Assembly (NCBI GenBank): GCA_904502285.1
Contig: CAJGEC010000001.1
Location: 1 to 64,000, forward strand
DNA from: an uncultured Alistipes sp.
GTDB lineage: Bacteria; Bacteroidota; Bacteroidia; Bacteroidales; Rikenellaceae
Length of the DNA stretch: 64,000 nt
Direction: 5' to 3'
Shown one piece after another: positions 31,896 to 40,517 of this stretch (position 1 is the first letter of the stretch; each line of letters opens with the position of its first letter). The position numbers and the translations under genes are program-made. The notes beneath the pieces were generated by a model. That model saw only the letters and a program-made list of their open reading frames with translations. It was not told where the DNA came from and searched no databases.

Positions 31896-33575
31896 TTATT
31901 CAAGAGGAGATTTATCTATACCGACATATGAGAATTGTGGTATAAAATCATATTCAAGATCGTCGGGTGATAGTGTAAATGATATTATACCATATTTGTT
32001 TCCATCATACCCTATGGCGGTTCCAGTAATATCACAACCCTTAAAGAGGCTCTCTATGTGCTCTTCTTCAAAGTATTCGTAATTAAAAGTGTGAACTATA
32101 TTATCAGAATTCCAGTCATTTAATTTTGTTATATGAATAATTGGGGGGCGATATGGATATGTACACTTATCCGCTTTATAAGCATATATATCGACTTTCT
32201 TCTGACCAATGTTGTTTGGACGGTAAATGAGACGAAAGCTCGCTAAAACGTGATCATCTTTATCTTCGAGTTCATAGTCTCCAGGTGTCTCAGCGCAGAT
32301 GACTATATCGCTCATACTTGCCCAACAATGATTTAGATCTATATTTATCATATCTAAAAACTCATCGTGTGTAGACAAAAATTCTTGATTGTTTCCACAT
32401 ATATTGTATAGATCAAATTTATCAGGCACACCTTCGTCTACACTACTACCAAAGGGGGTAGCGCATAGGGTTTTGTTATAGTTTTTGCAGATGTCGCTCC
32501 ATTCTTCGTAACTTAATAGGTCGAAAGTTATGCCCGTAAGTTCGTACAAGTGGCGTATATAGCGTCTTATATCTCGATATGTAAAACCATATTCTATGTC
32601 TCGTGGTCGAAAACATTTAACAATAGAGCCTCCGAAACTATTAATAGATGATGTAAAAAGCGCTTCTGTCATCTCATACTTTGATACGTATATCGTATAT
32701 GTGGTATCGTGTGCATTTACCGTAACAGGGGTCATATTTGAAATAATAGATTTTATGCTGTTGCGTTCAGAAATATTTGTTCCTGGTTTCCATTTTATAT
32801 CTATCTGTTTGTTATCAGCAAATGTGGCACTATCATTTAATGAAAAGAAATGATGGGTTACATATAAAGCAATCACGATAATAGTTGTCGTTAAAATAAA
32901 GATGCCTTGTAACCTCTGTTTGGTGATATAAGTGGTGATTGTTAAGTATCCTAATGCGATAATTAAAGAAGGGAAAAGTATATTTTTAATTGAGTAAAAT
33001 GATAAGATGGTTAGGCTTAATAATAGAATGATTATAGATGTGAATCTTATTATTAGATCTACCTTGTTCTCAGTTGCTAATCCTGGTAATAAACTAACGG
33101 AATAGACAATTATTCCAATAAAAATGACAATGTATAATAGATTTATTCCCTCTTCTAAATCGTATATTTTATTATCTTTCCATTGTAATTTGTAGGACTC
33201 CCACTTGTCTTTAGAGTAGTCATATTTAGTATAAGAATGTGCATATGATTCGGTCGTTTTAGTATATCTATTAGGTGTTCCATACCTAATATAGTATGCC
33301 TTGTCTGAAACACCCCCAGGCTCAACCTTGCCAGAGAATAGTTCTAATGTGCCATCTTGATTGGTGAAAATTCCCCGCTCCTCGTTAAAGTAACAGTCTA
33401 CACGTTTCCCGACATATATGGAATTACTATCATTATCCTCAAAGATAATCTCTTCACCAATGAAATAGGCGTTCTGATTATCATAAAATTCCACGCTGGT
33501 TTGTAAGGGATAATCAGTAGCTATTGACAAAAATGGTGAGAACAGTAGGAGTATGGCGATTAAGATTCTAATCAT
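31896..33575 (-). CDS. Membrane protein with FGE-sulfatase-like C-terminal domain
   Basis: A 559-residue protein when started at MIRILIAILLLFSPFLSIAT, which gives a signal peptide and overlaps the TIR gene's stop by 8 bases; a start 45 bases upstream would hide it. A beta-rich extracytoplasmic domain (about 20-140) is followed by four membrane helices (about 144-163, 173-194, 198-216, 223-241). A C-terminal FGE/SUMF1-like domain has VSKYEMTEALF, LLSYEEWSDICK and the degenerate GNVWEW-type motif CGNNQEFL (about 393-400). Catalytic cysteines for formylglycine formation are not evident, so a binding or sensing role is more likely. It is very AT-rich relative to flanking genes. Partner of the TIR protein by coupling. 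Confidence 0.7.
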   Translation of the reverse strand: MIRILIAILLLFSPFLSIATDYPLQTSVEFYDNQNAYFIGEEIIFEDNDSNSIYVGKRVDCYFNEERGIFTNQDGTLELFSGKVEPGGVSDKAYYIRYGTPNRYTKTTESYAHSYTKYDYSKDKWESYKLQWKDNKIYDLEEGINLLYIVIFIGIIVYSVSLLPGLATENKVDLIIRFTSIIILLLSLTILSFYSIKNILFPSLIIALGYLTITTYITKQRLQGIFILTTTIIVIALYVTHHFFSLNDSATFADNKQIDIKWKPGTNISERNSIKSIISNMTPVTVNAHDTTYTIYVSKYEMTEALFTSSINSFGGSIVKCFRPRDIEYGFTYRDIRRYIRHLYELTGITFDLLSYEEWSDICKNYNKTLCATPFGSSVDEGVPDKFDLYNICGNNQEFLSTHDEFLDMINIDLNHCWASMSDIVICAETPGDYELEDKDDHVLASFRLIYRPNNIGQKKVDIYAYKADKCTYPYRPPIIHITKLNDWNSDNIVHTFNYEYFEEEHIESLFKGCDITGTAIGYDGNKYGIISFTLSPDDLEYDFIPQFSYVGIDKSPLE

Positions 33576-34659
33576 GTAATGCTGGGCGTTTGTTTGACAT
33601 CTGGTCAAGTTCTTGTTCAATTTCAGGAGTTTTTAGAAAAATATTGAATTCTTGAATGAATTTAAGTTCTGCAACCAACTCTCCGAAGGTTTTGCCAACA
33701 TAGAAGCCACATACCGTACCAATTGTTATTCCAATAACAGCTATGATTTTACCTCTGCCATCAGATGTGTATCTTGCGGCTTTAAAAGCGCTAGTAATTG
33801 CAAGAGGAAACATTGTACTAAAAGTGATATTTTCGTATGGAATTTTTTCAAAGAAATTCTCATCAGGCGTAACCTTTTCAAGTTTTTTGTTGGATTGATA
33901 ATAATACTTCCATTGTTCATTATCTATTTGAATCGAGATAAAGCTCTGGTTAGTATCTACATCATAATACATCATCACGCCACGATTTGCTCTCGCTTCA
34001 TTCCAGACTTCTTGGCACTCCTTAGTATTAGAAAAATATCCCCAGGCAAGTCCAGCTGTGAAAAATATACCGAAAAAGATGATGATAGATGCCAATAGAG
34101 TTCCAAAAACCTTCCAAATATTTATTTTGTCACCATTTTGATTAGGATTTATTGGACGGCTGATAAAAGTGTGTAGTTTTTCAATGGATGCGGTGCCATA
34201 ATCGTTGTCATATCTAATACATTCTCTACTACTGAGAATATCTATCTCAGCGTTCGAAAATGATTTAGATAAAGTAGACATAATGGTTGCATCGTTCTCT
34301 ATATTTTTAATGCCATCAAATAATATGGGAATAATAGGAATATTTTGGCGAATAGCCTCTTTAATTTCAAATATATAAAAATCAGTACCCTCACTCTTGG
34401 GTATAAAGCAATCTTTTGTTACCACAAGAGTGAGTGAACGTGATTTAGAGATGGCTGTTTTAATCTTTGCTTTATAATCCTCGTTATAAATACTATGGTT
34501 ATCTAAAAATATATCATTAGTCGTATAGGTCCAATTATTAATAAGTCTATCCCTAATGAGCTCAGCATTTACAGAGGCGCTTTTGCGATAACTTATAAAA
34601 GTTGAGTATATATTATTAGAAGTATTCATTGCCATTAGGTTAAAATTAGATTCAGCCAT
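33568..34659 (-). CDS. Membrane-anchored TIR-domain protein
   Basis: A 363-residue protein. The TIR-like domain (about 17-170) has box 1 YSTFISYRKSAS (18-29), DIFLDNHSI (49-57) and the helix FYIFEIKEAI (94-103). E98 of that helix aligns with the catalytic Glu of NAD-cleaving TIRs (W-C-x-x-E pattern, here F-Y-I-F-E). A membrane helix (181-209) and a glycine-zipper-like hydrophobic segment (304-325; GITIGTVCGFYVG) follow. It begins 18 bases after the DUF4301 gene and overlaps the FGE-like gene. AT-rich, foreign-looking base use. NAD hydrolysis, defence or signalling roles are inferences. Confidence 0.75.
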   Translation of the reverse strand: MAESNFNLMAMNTSNNIYSTFISYRKSASVNAELIRDRLINNWTYTTNDIFLDNHSIYNEDYKAKIKTAISKSRSLTLVVTKDCFIPKSEGTDFYIFEIKEAIRQNIPIIPILFDGIKNIENDATIMSTLSKSFSNAEIDILSSRECIRYDNDYGTASIEKLHTFISRPINPNQNGDKINIWKVFGTLLASIIIFFGIFFTAGLAWGYFSNTKECQEVWNEARANRGVMMYYDVDTNQSFISIQIDNEQWKYYYQSNKKLEKVTPDENFFEKIPYENITFSTMFPLAITSAFKAARYTSDGRGKIIAVIGITIGTVCGFYVGKTFGELVAELKFIQEFNIFLKTPEIEQELDQMSNKRPALHD

Positions 34660-34677
34660 CTTAAATTATGATGTCGA

Positions 34678-36105
34678 TTATTGATGCTCTGGGCGTAGGA
34701 GGTCCTGAACAACCTTTACTGGAGAGAAGGTTGTGATTGGTACCTCAACAAAGAGGGTATTCCAATTGGCCATAGCACCGTTCCACAAGCCTGGCAACTC
34801 CTGTGCTCGTAGTTCGCGACCACCTGACGACTTCGACGAGATGAAGCCCGTCTTAGGGTCGGTATACTTCGTAAGGTCGTACTTAGTGCCGTCGTAGCGC
34901 ATAACACCACAAACGAGGTCTACGGGGTTGAAGTGTGTAGCCTCCTTCATAAGGTGCATATCCTCCTTCGAAATCTGGCTCGACTCGGCAATCTGCAACT
35001 GCTCTCTTCCCTCGTCGTCGCGTACCCAGAATGGGCCACCACCAGGCTCGCCCTCGTTCTTAACCATACCGCACACACGGATAGGGCGGTCGAGGGTTGC
35101 CACAACGAGTTCGCGTGAAGCACCCTCAGGCAGACGGCAACAGAGCTCCTTCTCCAAGAACTCTACGGCCTCAGCAACTCTATCCTCGCCACGCTCGAAA
35201 CCGCGGAGGAGGTCGAAGGCACGACCCTGGAGACGAAGCAACTCGCCAGCCAACACCTTCTTGAAGGTTACGGTGTCGGGCTTGCGCTCGTCGGTGGTCA
35301 CGTTGTCGATGTTCTTCACAAAGATAATGTCGGCATCCAACTCATTGAGGTTGGTGATGAGGGCACCGTGGCCCGCAGGACGGAACAACAACTTGCCCTC
35401 GTCGGTGAGGAATGGGGTGTTGTCGGGGTTTACAGCGATGGTGTCGGTCGCAGGGCTCTGGATAGAGAAACCCACGTTGTACTTGATGCCAAACTTCTGC
35501 TCGTAGTGGCTCTGACGCTCCTCAAGAAGGGCCTCGAAGCCAGCCTGATGCTCAGGTGATACGGTGAAGTGGATAGTTGCTGTGTCGCCATTCGCAGCGT
35601 ATAGTGCAGCCTCCACCAAGTGCTCCTCGACAGGCTTGCGCGCTCCCTCCTTGTAGGCGTGGAAGGTGACAAGACCCTTTGGCTTCGAGCCATAGCCGAG
35701 ACCATCGACGATGATGTTGCGTACCACATCCTTGTCGTCGATCTGAGGCTTGAGATACTTAGCAAGTTCGGGGAAGAAGGCGAATTTCTCAAGGTTGGTG
35801 ATGAGTTTGTCGATGCCCGCAGTACGCTTGTCGTCGTTTACATACTCAAACAACTCTTTGAACATACGTGTTGCAGCACCCGATGCTGGCACGAACTTAA
35901 TGGTGCGGACGGTAGCCTCCTCGTAGAGTCGCTGGCGCTCAGCAATCTCGTCGTCGTTGAACTGGCGAACACCATCGCCACCAGATGCTGCACGTACTAC
36001 GGGGAGTGAGGGGAATCCTGTGCGGAAGTTCTCAATCTGTCTCTCGACTTGAGCCACAGTTAAGCCGTGGGCCTCAATCTGTCTAATCTCTTCACTTGTA
36101 AACAT
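34678..36105 (-). CDS. DUF4301 family protein
   Basis: A 475-residue cytoplasmic protein matching the DUF4301 family: N-terminal MFTSEEIRQIEAHGLTVAQV, then KFVPASGAATRMFKELFEY, which resembles a nucleotidyl- or sugar-phosphate-binding loop, then RPAGHGALITNLNELDADI. The latter motif is reminiscent of nucleotidyltransferase folds, but activity is unknown. Normal codon use. A -7 element is at 36183-36190. The AT-rich TIR cassette follows immediately downstream. Confidence 0.88.
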   Translation of the reverse strand: MFTSEEIRQIEAHGLTVAQVERQIENFRTGFPSLPVVRAASGGDGVRQFNDDEIAERQRLYEEATVRTIKFVPASGAATRMFKELFEYVNDDKRTAGIDKLITNLEKFAFFPELAKYLKPQIDDKDVVRNIIVDGLGYGSKPKGLVTFHAYKEGARKPVEEHLVEAALYAANGDTATIHFTVSPEHQAGFEALLEERQSHYEQKFGIKYNVGFSIQSPATDTIAVNPDNTPFLTDEGKLLFRPAGHGALITNLNELDADIIFVKNIDNVTTDERKPDTVTFKKVLAGELLRLQGRAFDLLRGFERGEDRVAEAVEFLEKELCCRLPEGASRELVVATLDRPIRVCGMVKNEGEPGGGPFWVRDDEGREQLQIAESSQISKEDMHLMKEATHFNPVDLVCGVMRYDGTKYDLTKYTDPKTGFISSKSSGGRELRAQELPGLWNGAMANWNTLFVEVPITTFSPVKVVQDLLRPEHQ

Positions 36106-36150
36106 AGCGCTAAGAATATTATTTGTTAGTATATTTTCGCTTGTCGCCTC

Positions 36151-36174
36151 TTCGATAGAAAGATTATTATCGAA
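36151..36174. promoter_or_regulatory. Inverted repeat between divergent DUF4301 and murB promoters
   Basis: TTCGATA (36151-36157) and TATCGAA (36168-36174) separated by 10 bases; possible operator, or a hairpin in the DUF4301 leader. Confidence 0.35.
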
Positions 36175-36182
36175 ATAGTTCC

Positions 36183-36190
36183 CAAATATA
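36183..36190 (-). promoter_or_regulatory. -7 element of DUF4301 gene
   Basis: Minus-strand TATATTTG; about 78 bases of leader, no clear -33. Confidence 0.45.
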
Positions 36191-36202
36191 GTAAAAATTT
36201 TT

Positions 36203-36210
36203 TAACTTTG
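36203..36210 (+). promoter_or_regulatory. -7 element of murB operon
   Basis: TAACTTTG ends 4 bases before the murB start codon, so the transcript would be almost leaderless; no clear -33. Confidence 0.5.
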
Positions 36211-36214
36211 CATT

Positions 36215-37228
36215 ATGAAACGTATATATAATGATCTAAATCTCGCTTCTCGCAACAGTTTTGGTGTCTCTGAAACTGCTCGTGTGGTCATCGAGTTCGA
36301 TTGCGCAGAGGAGTTGAAGGCTATTTTCGGTAGCGAAAGACCGCAGAAGTGGTATGTCCTCGGTGCTGGAAATAATACGCTATTTACCCAATACTACGAC
36401 GGAACTATCCTTACGCCCGTATGTTCCAACCGCACTATCCTTTCCGACGATGGGGTAGATGTCGTTGTGCGTGTCGAGGCTGGCCACGACTGGGACGGCC
36501 TTGTGGAGTGGAGCGTTGAGCAGGGGTTGTGGGGCATAGAGAATCTCTCCTCCATCCCAAGTTCTGTGGGTGCTGCGCCAGTGCAGAATATAGGTGCTTA
36601 TGGTGCTGAAGCAAAGGATGCGATAACCGTGGTTGAGTATTTCGATACCAGAAGTTTAGAGGTTGTGCGCCTTACGAATGAGGAGTGTCGTTTCGGCTAC
36701 CGCGAGAGCATCTTTAAGCAGGAGTTGAAGGGCGTTGCCATTATCCTTGCCGTGGAGTTGAAACTCAGCCGTACACCTCGCCCAAACCTTGGCTATGGCG
36801 ATGTCATCAAGGAGGTAGAGGCCCGTGGCGGTGCTACACTTAGGAATATACGCGAGGCTATCTGCGCTATTCGTTCGAGCAAGTTGCCCGACCCTAAGGT
36901 GTTGGGTAACGCGGGTAGTTTTTTCAAGAATCCTATCGTCGAGCGTAGTGTGTTGGAGCGCCTATTAGAGAGGTATCCCGATGCTCCAAACTATCCTGTG
37001 ACGAGCGACGAGGGTCGTTGCAAGTTGGCCGCTGGCTGGCTCATAGACAGGGCAGGCTTGAAGGGTTGGCGTGATGGTTGTGTCGGTGTTCACGACCGAC
37101 AGGCCCTCGTGTTGGTGAACTACGGAGGTGCTAAGGGTGGCGATGTTGTGCGTTTGGCTGGCTTCGTTGCCCAGAGGGTGATGGATGAATTTGGGGTTGA
37201 GATAAGCCCTGAGGTAAATGTATTGTAG
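36215..37228 (+). CDS. murB: UDP-N-acetylenolpyruvoylglucosamine reductase
   Basis: A 337-residue FAD enzyme making UDP-MurNAc for peptidoglycan. FAD-binding stretches VLGAGNNTLF (45-54) and IPSSVGAAPVQNIGAYGAE (about 112-130) are present. The proton-donating Ser is in GNAGSFFKNP. Length and the AYG-insert arrangement match type I MurB. First gene in a run murB-tilS-holA, with tilS starting within or just after its end. Confidence 0.94.
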   Translation: MKRIYNDLNLASRNSFGVSETARVVIEFDCAEELKAIFGSERPQKWYVLGAGNNTLFTQYYDGTILTPVCSNRTILSDDGVDVVVRVEAGHDWDGLVEWSVEQGLWGIENLSSIPSSVGAAPVQNIGAYGAEAKDAITVVEYFDTRSLEVVRLTNEECRFGYRESIFKQELKGVAIILAVELKLSRTPRPNLGYGDVIKEVEARGGATLRNIREAICAIRSSKLPDPKVLGNAGSFFKNPIVERSVLERLLERYPDAPNYPVTSDEGRCKLAAGWLIDRAGLKGWRDGCVGVHDRQALVLVNYGGAKGGDVVRLAGFVAQRVMDEFGVEISPEVNVL

Positions 37229-37232
37229 AGAT

Positions 37233-38576
37233 ATGCTGTTGCTTGACGGTTTTGAAAAATATATCGAGGAGAACGAACTCTTCACCCACGACGACAAGAT
37301 TCTTCTGACGGTCTCAGGAGGTGTCGATTCTATGGTTATGATGTCCCTCACTGCGGCTGCGGGTTATAGGTTTGGAGTGGCACACTGCAACTTCCAACTA
37401 CGTGGCACAGAGAGCGATGAGGATGAATTGTTGGTGGAGCGTGAGGCCAAACGCTATGGTGTGGAGTTCTTCAACCGTCGTTTCGATACCACGCAAGAGA
37501 TGGAGCGCACGGGAGAGTCTATGGAGATGGCGGCCCGCAGGTTGCGCTATGCGTGGTTTAGGGAGTTGTGCGACGAGTTCGGCTATACGACTATCGCCAT
37601 TGCCCACCACAGCAACGACTCCATCGAGACCTTCTTTATAAATATGCTTCGCGGTACGGGCCTTAGAGGCCTTACGGGTATCACTACGCAGGTTGGCCGT
37701 GTGGTGCGCCCGATGATGTTTGCTACGCGCAAGGATATCCACGACTACGCCATAGCCCACCATATCCCCTTCAGGGAGGATTCGTCGAATCGCACGACAA
37801 AGTATCTGCGCAATAAGGTGCGCTTGGGTGTTGTGCCAATGCTCAAGGAGATTAATCCGCAGTTTACGACCATTATGCGACGCAATATCGCACGACTCAG
37901 TCAGGCTCAGGACTTTATCAATTCGGCAATCGCCATTGTCAAGGGTGAGGCTCTTGAGACGTATGGCGATATTCACCGTCTTAAGGTCGCTCAGATTCGT
38001 CCTACGCTCCCCCGTAACTACGTTATTTATGAGATACTTAGTTCGGAGTATGGTTTCAAGGGTGATGTTGTCGATGCCCTCTGCCACGCCCTCGATTGCG
38101 ACGCTACGGGCCGTAGGTTCTACTCTCGCGAGTGGGTCGCCGTAGTCGATAGGGGCGATGTGGTCATTGCTCCGATTCAGGAGGATGATAGTTGCGAGAC
38201 TGTGGTCGAGAAGGGTGTCGTTCGCTCCTATGCTGGCGGTCAGGTGTTGTACTACGAGTATTGCAATATCGACTTTATCGATAGCCTCGACCAGGGCGAT
38301 AATGTGGCGCTCATAGATGCCGATAAGTTGCACTTCCCACTCACTGTGCGCAAGTGGCGCGAGGGGGATTGGTTCCACCCCTTCGGAATGGCGGGTAAGA
38401 AGAAGCTCAGCGACTTCCTCATCGATAAGAAGGTGTCGATGGCCGAGAAGAGCCGTCAGTTTGTCCTCACTTCGGGCGACAATATCGTATGGGTGGTAGG
38501 TCGTAGGTTGGATGACCGTTATGCTATTACGCGCAAGACGGAGAATGTCCTACGTGTGATTTGTTATACATTGTAA
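37233..38576 (+). CDS. tilS: tRNA(Ile)-lysidine synthase
   Basis: A 447-residue N-type ATP pyrophosphatase that converts C34 of tRNA-Ile(CAU) to lysidine. Start chosen at MLLLDGFEKYIEENELF (37233); an ATG 15 bases earlier overlaps murB and adds MYCRD. The PP-loop is SGGVDSMV (28-35), with HCNFQLRG and IAHHSNDSIETFFINMLRG following. The C-terminal TilS domain begins near LTVRKWREGDWFHPFGM. Translationally close to murB, so likely co-expressed. Confidence 0.93.
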   Translation: MLLLDGFEKYIEENELFTHDDKILLTVSGGVDSMVMMSLTAAAGYRFGVAHCNFQLRGTESDEDELLVEREAKRYGVEFFNRRFDTTQEMERTGESMEMAARRLRYAWFRELCDEFGYTTIAIAHHSNDSIETFFINMLRGTGLRGLTGITTQVGRVVRPMMFATRKDIHDYAIAHHIPFREDSSNRTTKYLRNKVRLGVVPMLKEINPQFTTIMRRNIARLSQAQDFINSAIAIVKGEALETYGDIHRLKVAQIRPTLPRNYVIYEILSSEYGFKGDVVDALCHALDCDATGRRFYSREWVAVVDRGDVVIAPIQEDDSCETVVEKGVVRSYAGGQVLYYEYCNIDFIDSLDQGDNVALIDADKLHFPLTVRKWREGDWFHPFGMAGKKKLSDFLIDKKVSMAEKSRQFVLTSGDNIVWVVGRRLDDRYAITRKTENVLRVICYTL

Positions 38577-38587
38577 TTTAGGAAGTT

Positions 38588-39664
38588 GTGGCTAAGTCGT
38601 TGAAATTCAGTGATGCAGTAGCGGACTACGATGCTATAATCAAGGAGATTGATTCTCGCCGTTTTGCCCCTATCTACCTGCTTTCGGGTGATGAGGGCTA
38701 CTTCATCGATGCTATTGCCGAGCGCCTTGCTAACACCATCCTCAATGAGGCTGAGCGCTCGTTTAATCAGGTTACGGTATATGGTCAGGATAGCGATACG
38801 GGCAAAATTATTATGCTTGCTCGCCAGATGCCTATGATGGGCTCCTATCAGGTAGTCATCGTGCGTGAGGCACAGCAACTATCCAAGATAGAGAATCTTG
38901 TTCACTATACCTCGAATCCGCAGAGTTCCACCATCCTTATCATCTGCTATAAGAATAAGGAGCAGGGTAGAGGTATCGACAAGCGCACGGCATTCTACAA
39001 GAGTTGTGTGAAGAATGGCTGTGTTTACGAGTCGGTGCGACCCCGTGATTATGAGGTTGATACGTGGCTCACCTCATATATCGCATCAGTTGGCTTAAAG
39101 ATGGACCCTAAGGCTATGGCAATGCTTAAGGAGCACGTGGGTATGGATATAAGTCGTATGGTGCGCGAGATAGATAAGTTGGTGGTCTCGCTGCCTGAGG
39201 GTGTAAAGGGTGTTACCGATAGCCACATCGAGGAGTATGTGGGCCTCTCAAAGGAGTTCAATAGTTTCGAGCTTAACGACGCTGTGATGAAGCAGGATGT
39301 TGGCCGAGCGATGCGCATTGCCGACCACTTCTCAAAAAATCCTAAGAGCTACCCTATAACGCAGACTATAGCCATTCTGTTTGGCCTCTTCCAGCAACTC
39401 TTCTTGCTCAACTACCACAACTGGCAGAGTCGTACCAAGGGTGTTGCTATGCCCTCGGATATGGACCTTATGCGAGCCATTCGTGCGAATAACCTCTATG
39501 CCTTGAAGGAATTGAGGGCTAATATTGGCCGTTGGAGCGGACCAAAACTATTCAATGTGTTGGGCCTGCTCAGAGAGTATGATGCCAAGAGCAAGGGTGT
39601 CAATAGTGGCGGTTTGGACAATGGCGAATTGTTGAAAGAACTGTTGCTAAAGATATTTATGTAA
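38588..39664 (+). CDS. holA: DNA polymerase III subunit delta
   Basis: A 358-residue clamp-loader subunit that opens the beta clamp. It begins with GTG (38588; MAKSLKFSDAVADYD), preceded by AGGAAG. The N-terminal fold reads RFAPIYLLSGDEGYFIDAIAERL. The middle domain contains GMDISRMVREIDKL and SKEFNSFELNDAVMKQD, and the C-terminal clamp-loader collar has IGRWSGPKLFNVLGLLREYD. It lies 11 bases after tilS. Confidence 0.9.
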   Translation: MAKSLKFSDAVADYDAIIKEIDSRRFAPIYLLSGDEGYFIDAIAERLANTILNEAERSFNQVTVYGQDSDTGKIIMLARQMPMMGSYQVVIVREAQQLSKIENLVHYTSNPQSSTILIICYKNKEQGRGIDKRTAFYKSCVKNGCVYESVRPRDYEVDTWLTSYIASVGLKMDPKAMAMLKEHVGMDISRMVREIDKLVVSLPEGVKGVTDSHIEEYVGLSKEFNSFELNDAVMKQDVGRAMRIADHFSKNPKSYPITQTIAILFGLFQQLFLLNYHNWQSRTKGVAMPSDMDLMRAIRANNLYALKELRANIGRWSGPKLFNVLGLLREYDAKSKGVNSGGLDNGELLKELLLKIFM

Positions 39665-39684
39665 TCGCTCATTAGTTGCTGATT

Positions 39685-40446
39685 ATGAAGCTATTAGTGT
39701 GGAATGATGGACAGGTTGTCGAGGCGTCAAATTTCGTGCGCCCAGCCTCCTATGTCCTTCAGCGAATCCATACCATTGGCTATCGTGCCCATAACCTCTC
39801 GCGCCATATTCTCATTATGCGTGAGGCCACGGCACGTCTCTACGGCTATATGTCGTTGTGCAAGGTCGAGGATGCCGAGCGAATTATTACCAAACTCCTG
39901 GAGTTGTGTCGTGTGTCGCCCTCGCTGAGTTGTGCTGTGGCGATGCGTCTCGACCCTTATGGCCACCTCTCTTTCGAGGTGGAGATGCCCACCTATTACG
40001 AGGGTATGACGATGCGTGCTAAGCGACTTCGTGCGGTGAGTATCCTGGCTGAGTGTAGCGGTGAGTTGGCGCAGACATCGGTGACAGTGGCGTTGGACGA
40101 TATGTGCGATAGCCGTGTCTTAGGGCGTGGCGATGTGGCCTTGTGGGTCGATGCCGAGGGTAATGTTGTTAGTCGCCCCTGGAGACCTATCTTTGCTATC
40201 TATCGCGGTAAGGTCTACACCCCCAAGGAGTTCGAGTCGGTGGAGTATGTGACAACGTGTGCTGCTATTGCAAAGCTCGATTTGAGGCTTGAAGTGAGAC
40301 CTATCCCGCTGTCGGTGTTATTGAAGATGGACGAGGTGTTTATGGTGGATGTTATGGGCGTAACATCCTTTGTTACAGTCGATAAACGCTCGATGTTCTA
40401 TGTCAATACGTCGCAGATAGCAAATCGTATGGAGCCACATAGGTAG
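39685..40446 (+). CDS. Aminotransferase class IV-fold protein, possibly inactive
   Basis: A 253-residue protein starting MKLLVWNDGQVVEASNF; a TTG 9 bases earlier is a less likely start. The overall pattern fits the class IV aminotransferase/PabC fold, with RVFDGYRAHNL-like IHTIGYRAHNLSRHI early and LLKMDEVFMVDVMGVTSFVTV late, like the ADEVFLTNS.. end of PabC. A Lys corresponding to the PLP-binding one is not evident in the expected stretch (CSGELAQTSVTVALDDMC). It may therefore be a degenerate homologue. It follows holA by 20 bases. Assignment moderate. Confidence 0.55.
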   Translation: MKLLVWNDGQVVEASNFVRPASYVLQRIHTIGYRAHNLSRHILIMREATARLYGYMSLCKVEDAERIITKLLELCRVSPSLSCAVAMRLDPYGHLSFEVEMPTYYEGMTMRAKRLRAVSILAECSGELAQTSVTVALDDMCDSRVLGRGDVALWVDAEGNVVSRPWRPIFAIYRGKVYTPKEFESVEYVTTCAAIAKLDLRLEVRPIPLSVLLKMDEVFMVDVMGVTSFVTVDKRSMFYVNTSQIANRMEPHR

Positions 40447-40459
40447 TGGCTAACCTCAA

Positions 40460-40500
40460 AAATATAGGCTCAGTAGGGTGTTCCTGCCGAGCCTATTTTG
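40460..40500. terminator. Bidirectional terminator
   Basis: TAGGCTC (40464-40470) pairs with GAGCCTA (40489-40495), followed by TTTTG; between convergent genes. Confidence 0.65.
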
Positions 40501-40517
40501 TGTTTAAAAGGGTTGTG

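Noticed and set aside
31896..33575. Diversity-generating retroelement target
   Set aside because: The FGE-like domain suggested it, but no reverse transcriptase or template repeat was seen in the window.
37398..38378. 326-residue minus-strand ORF opposite tilS
   Set aside because: Antisense shadow of a well-supported tilS with all motifs; no promoter or leader.
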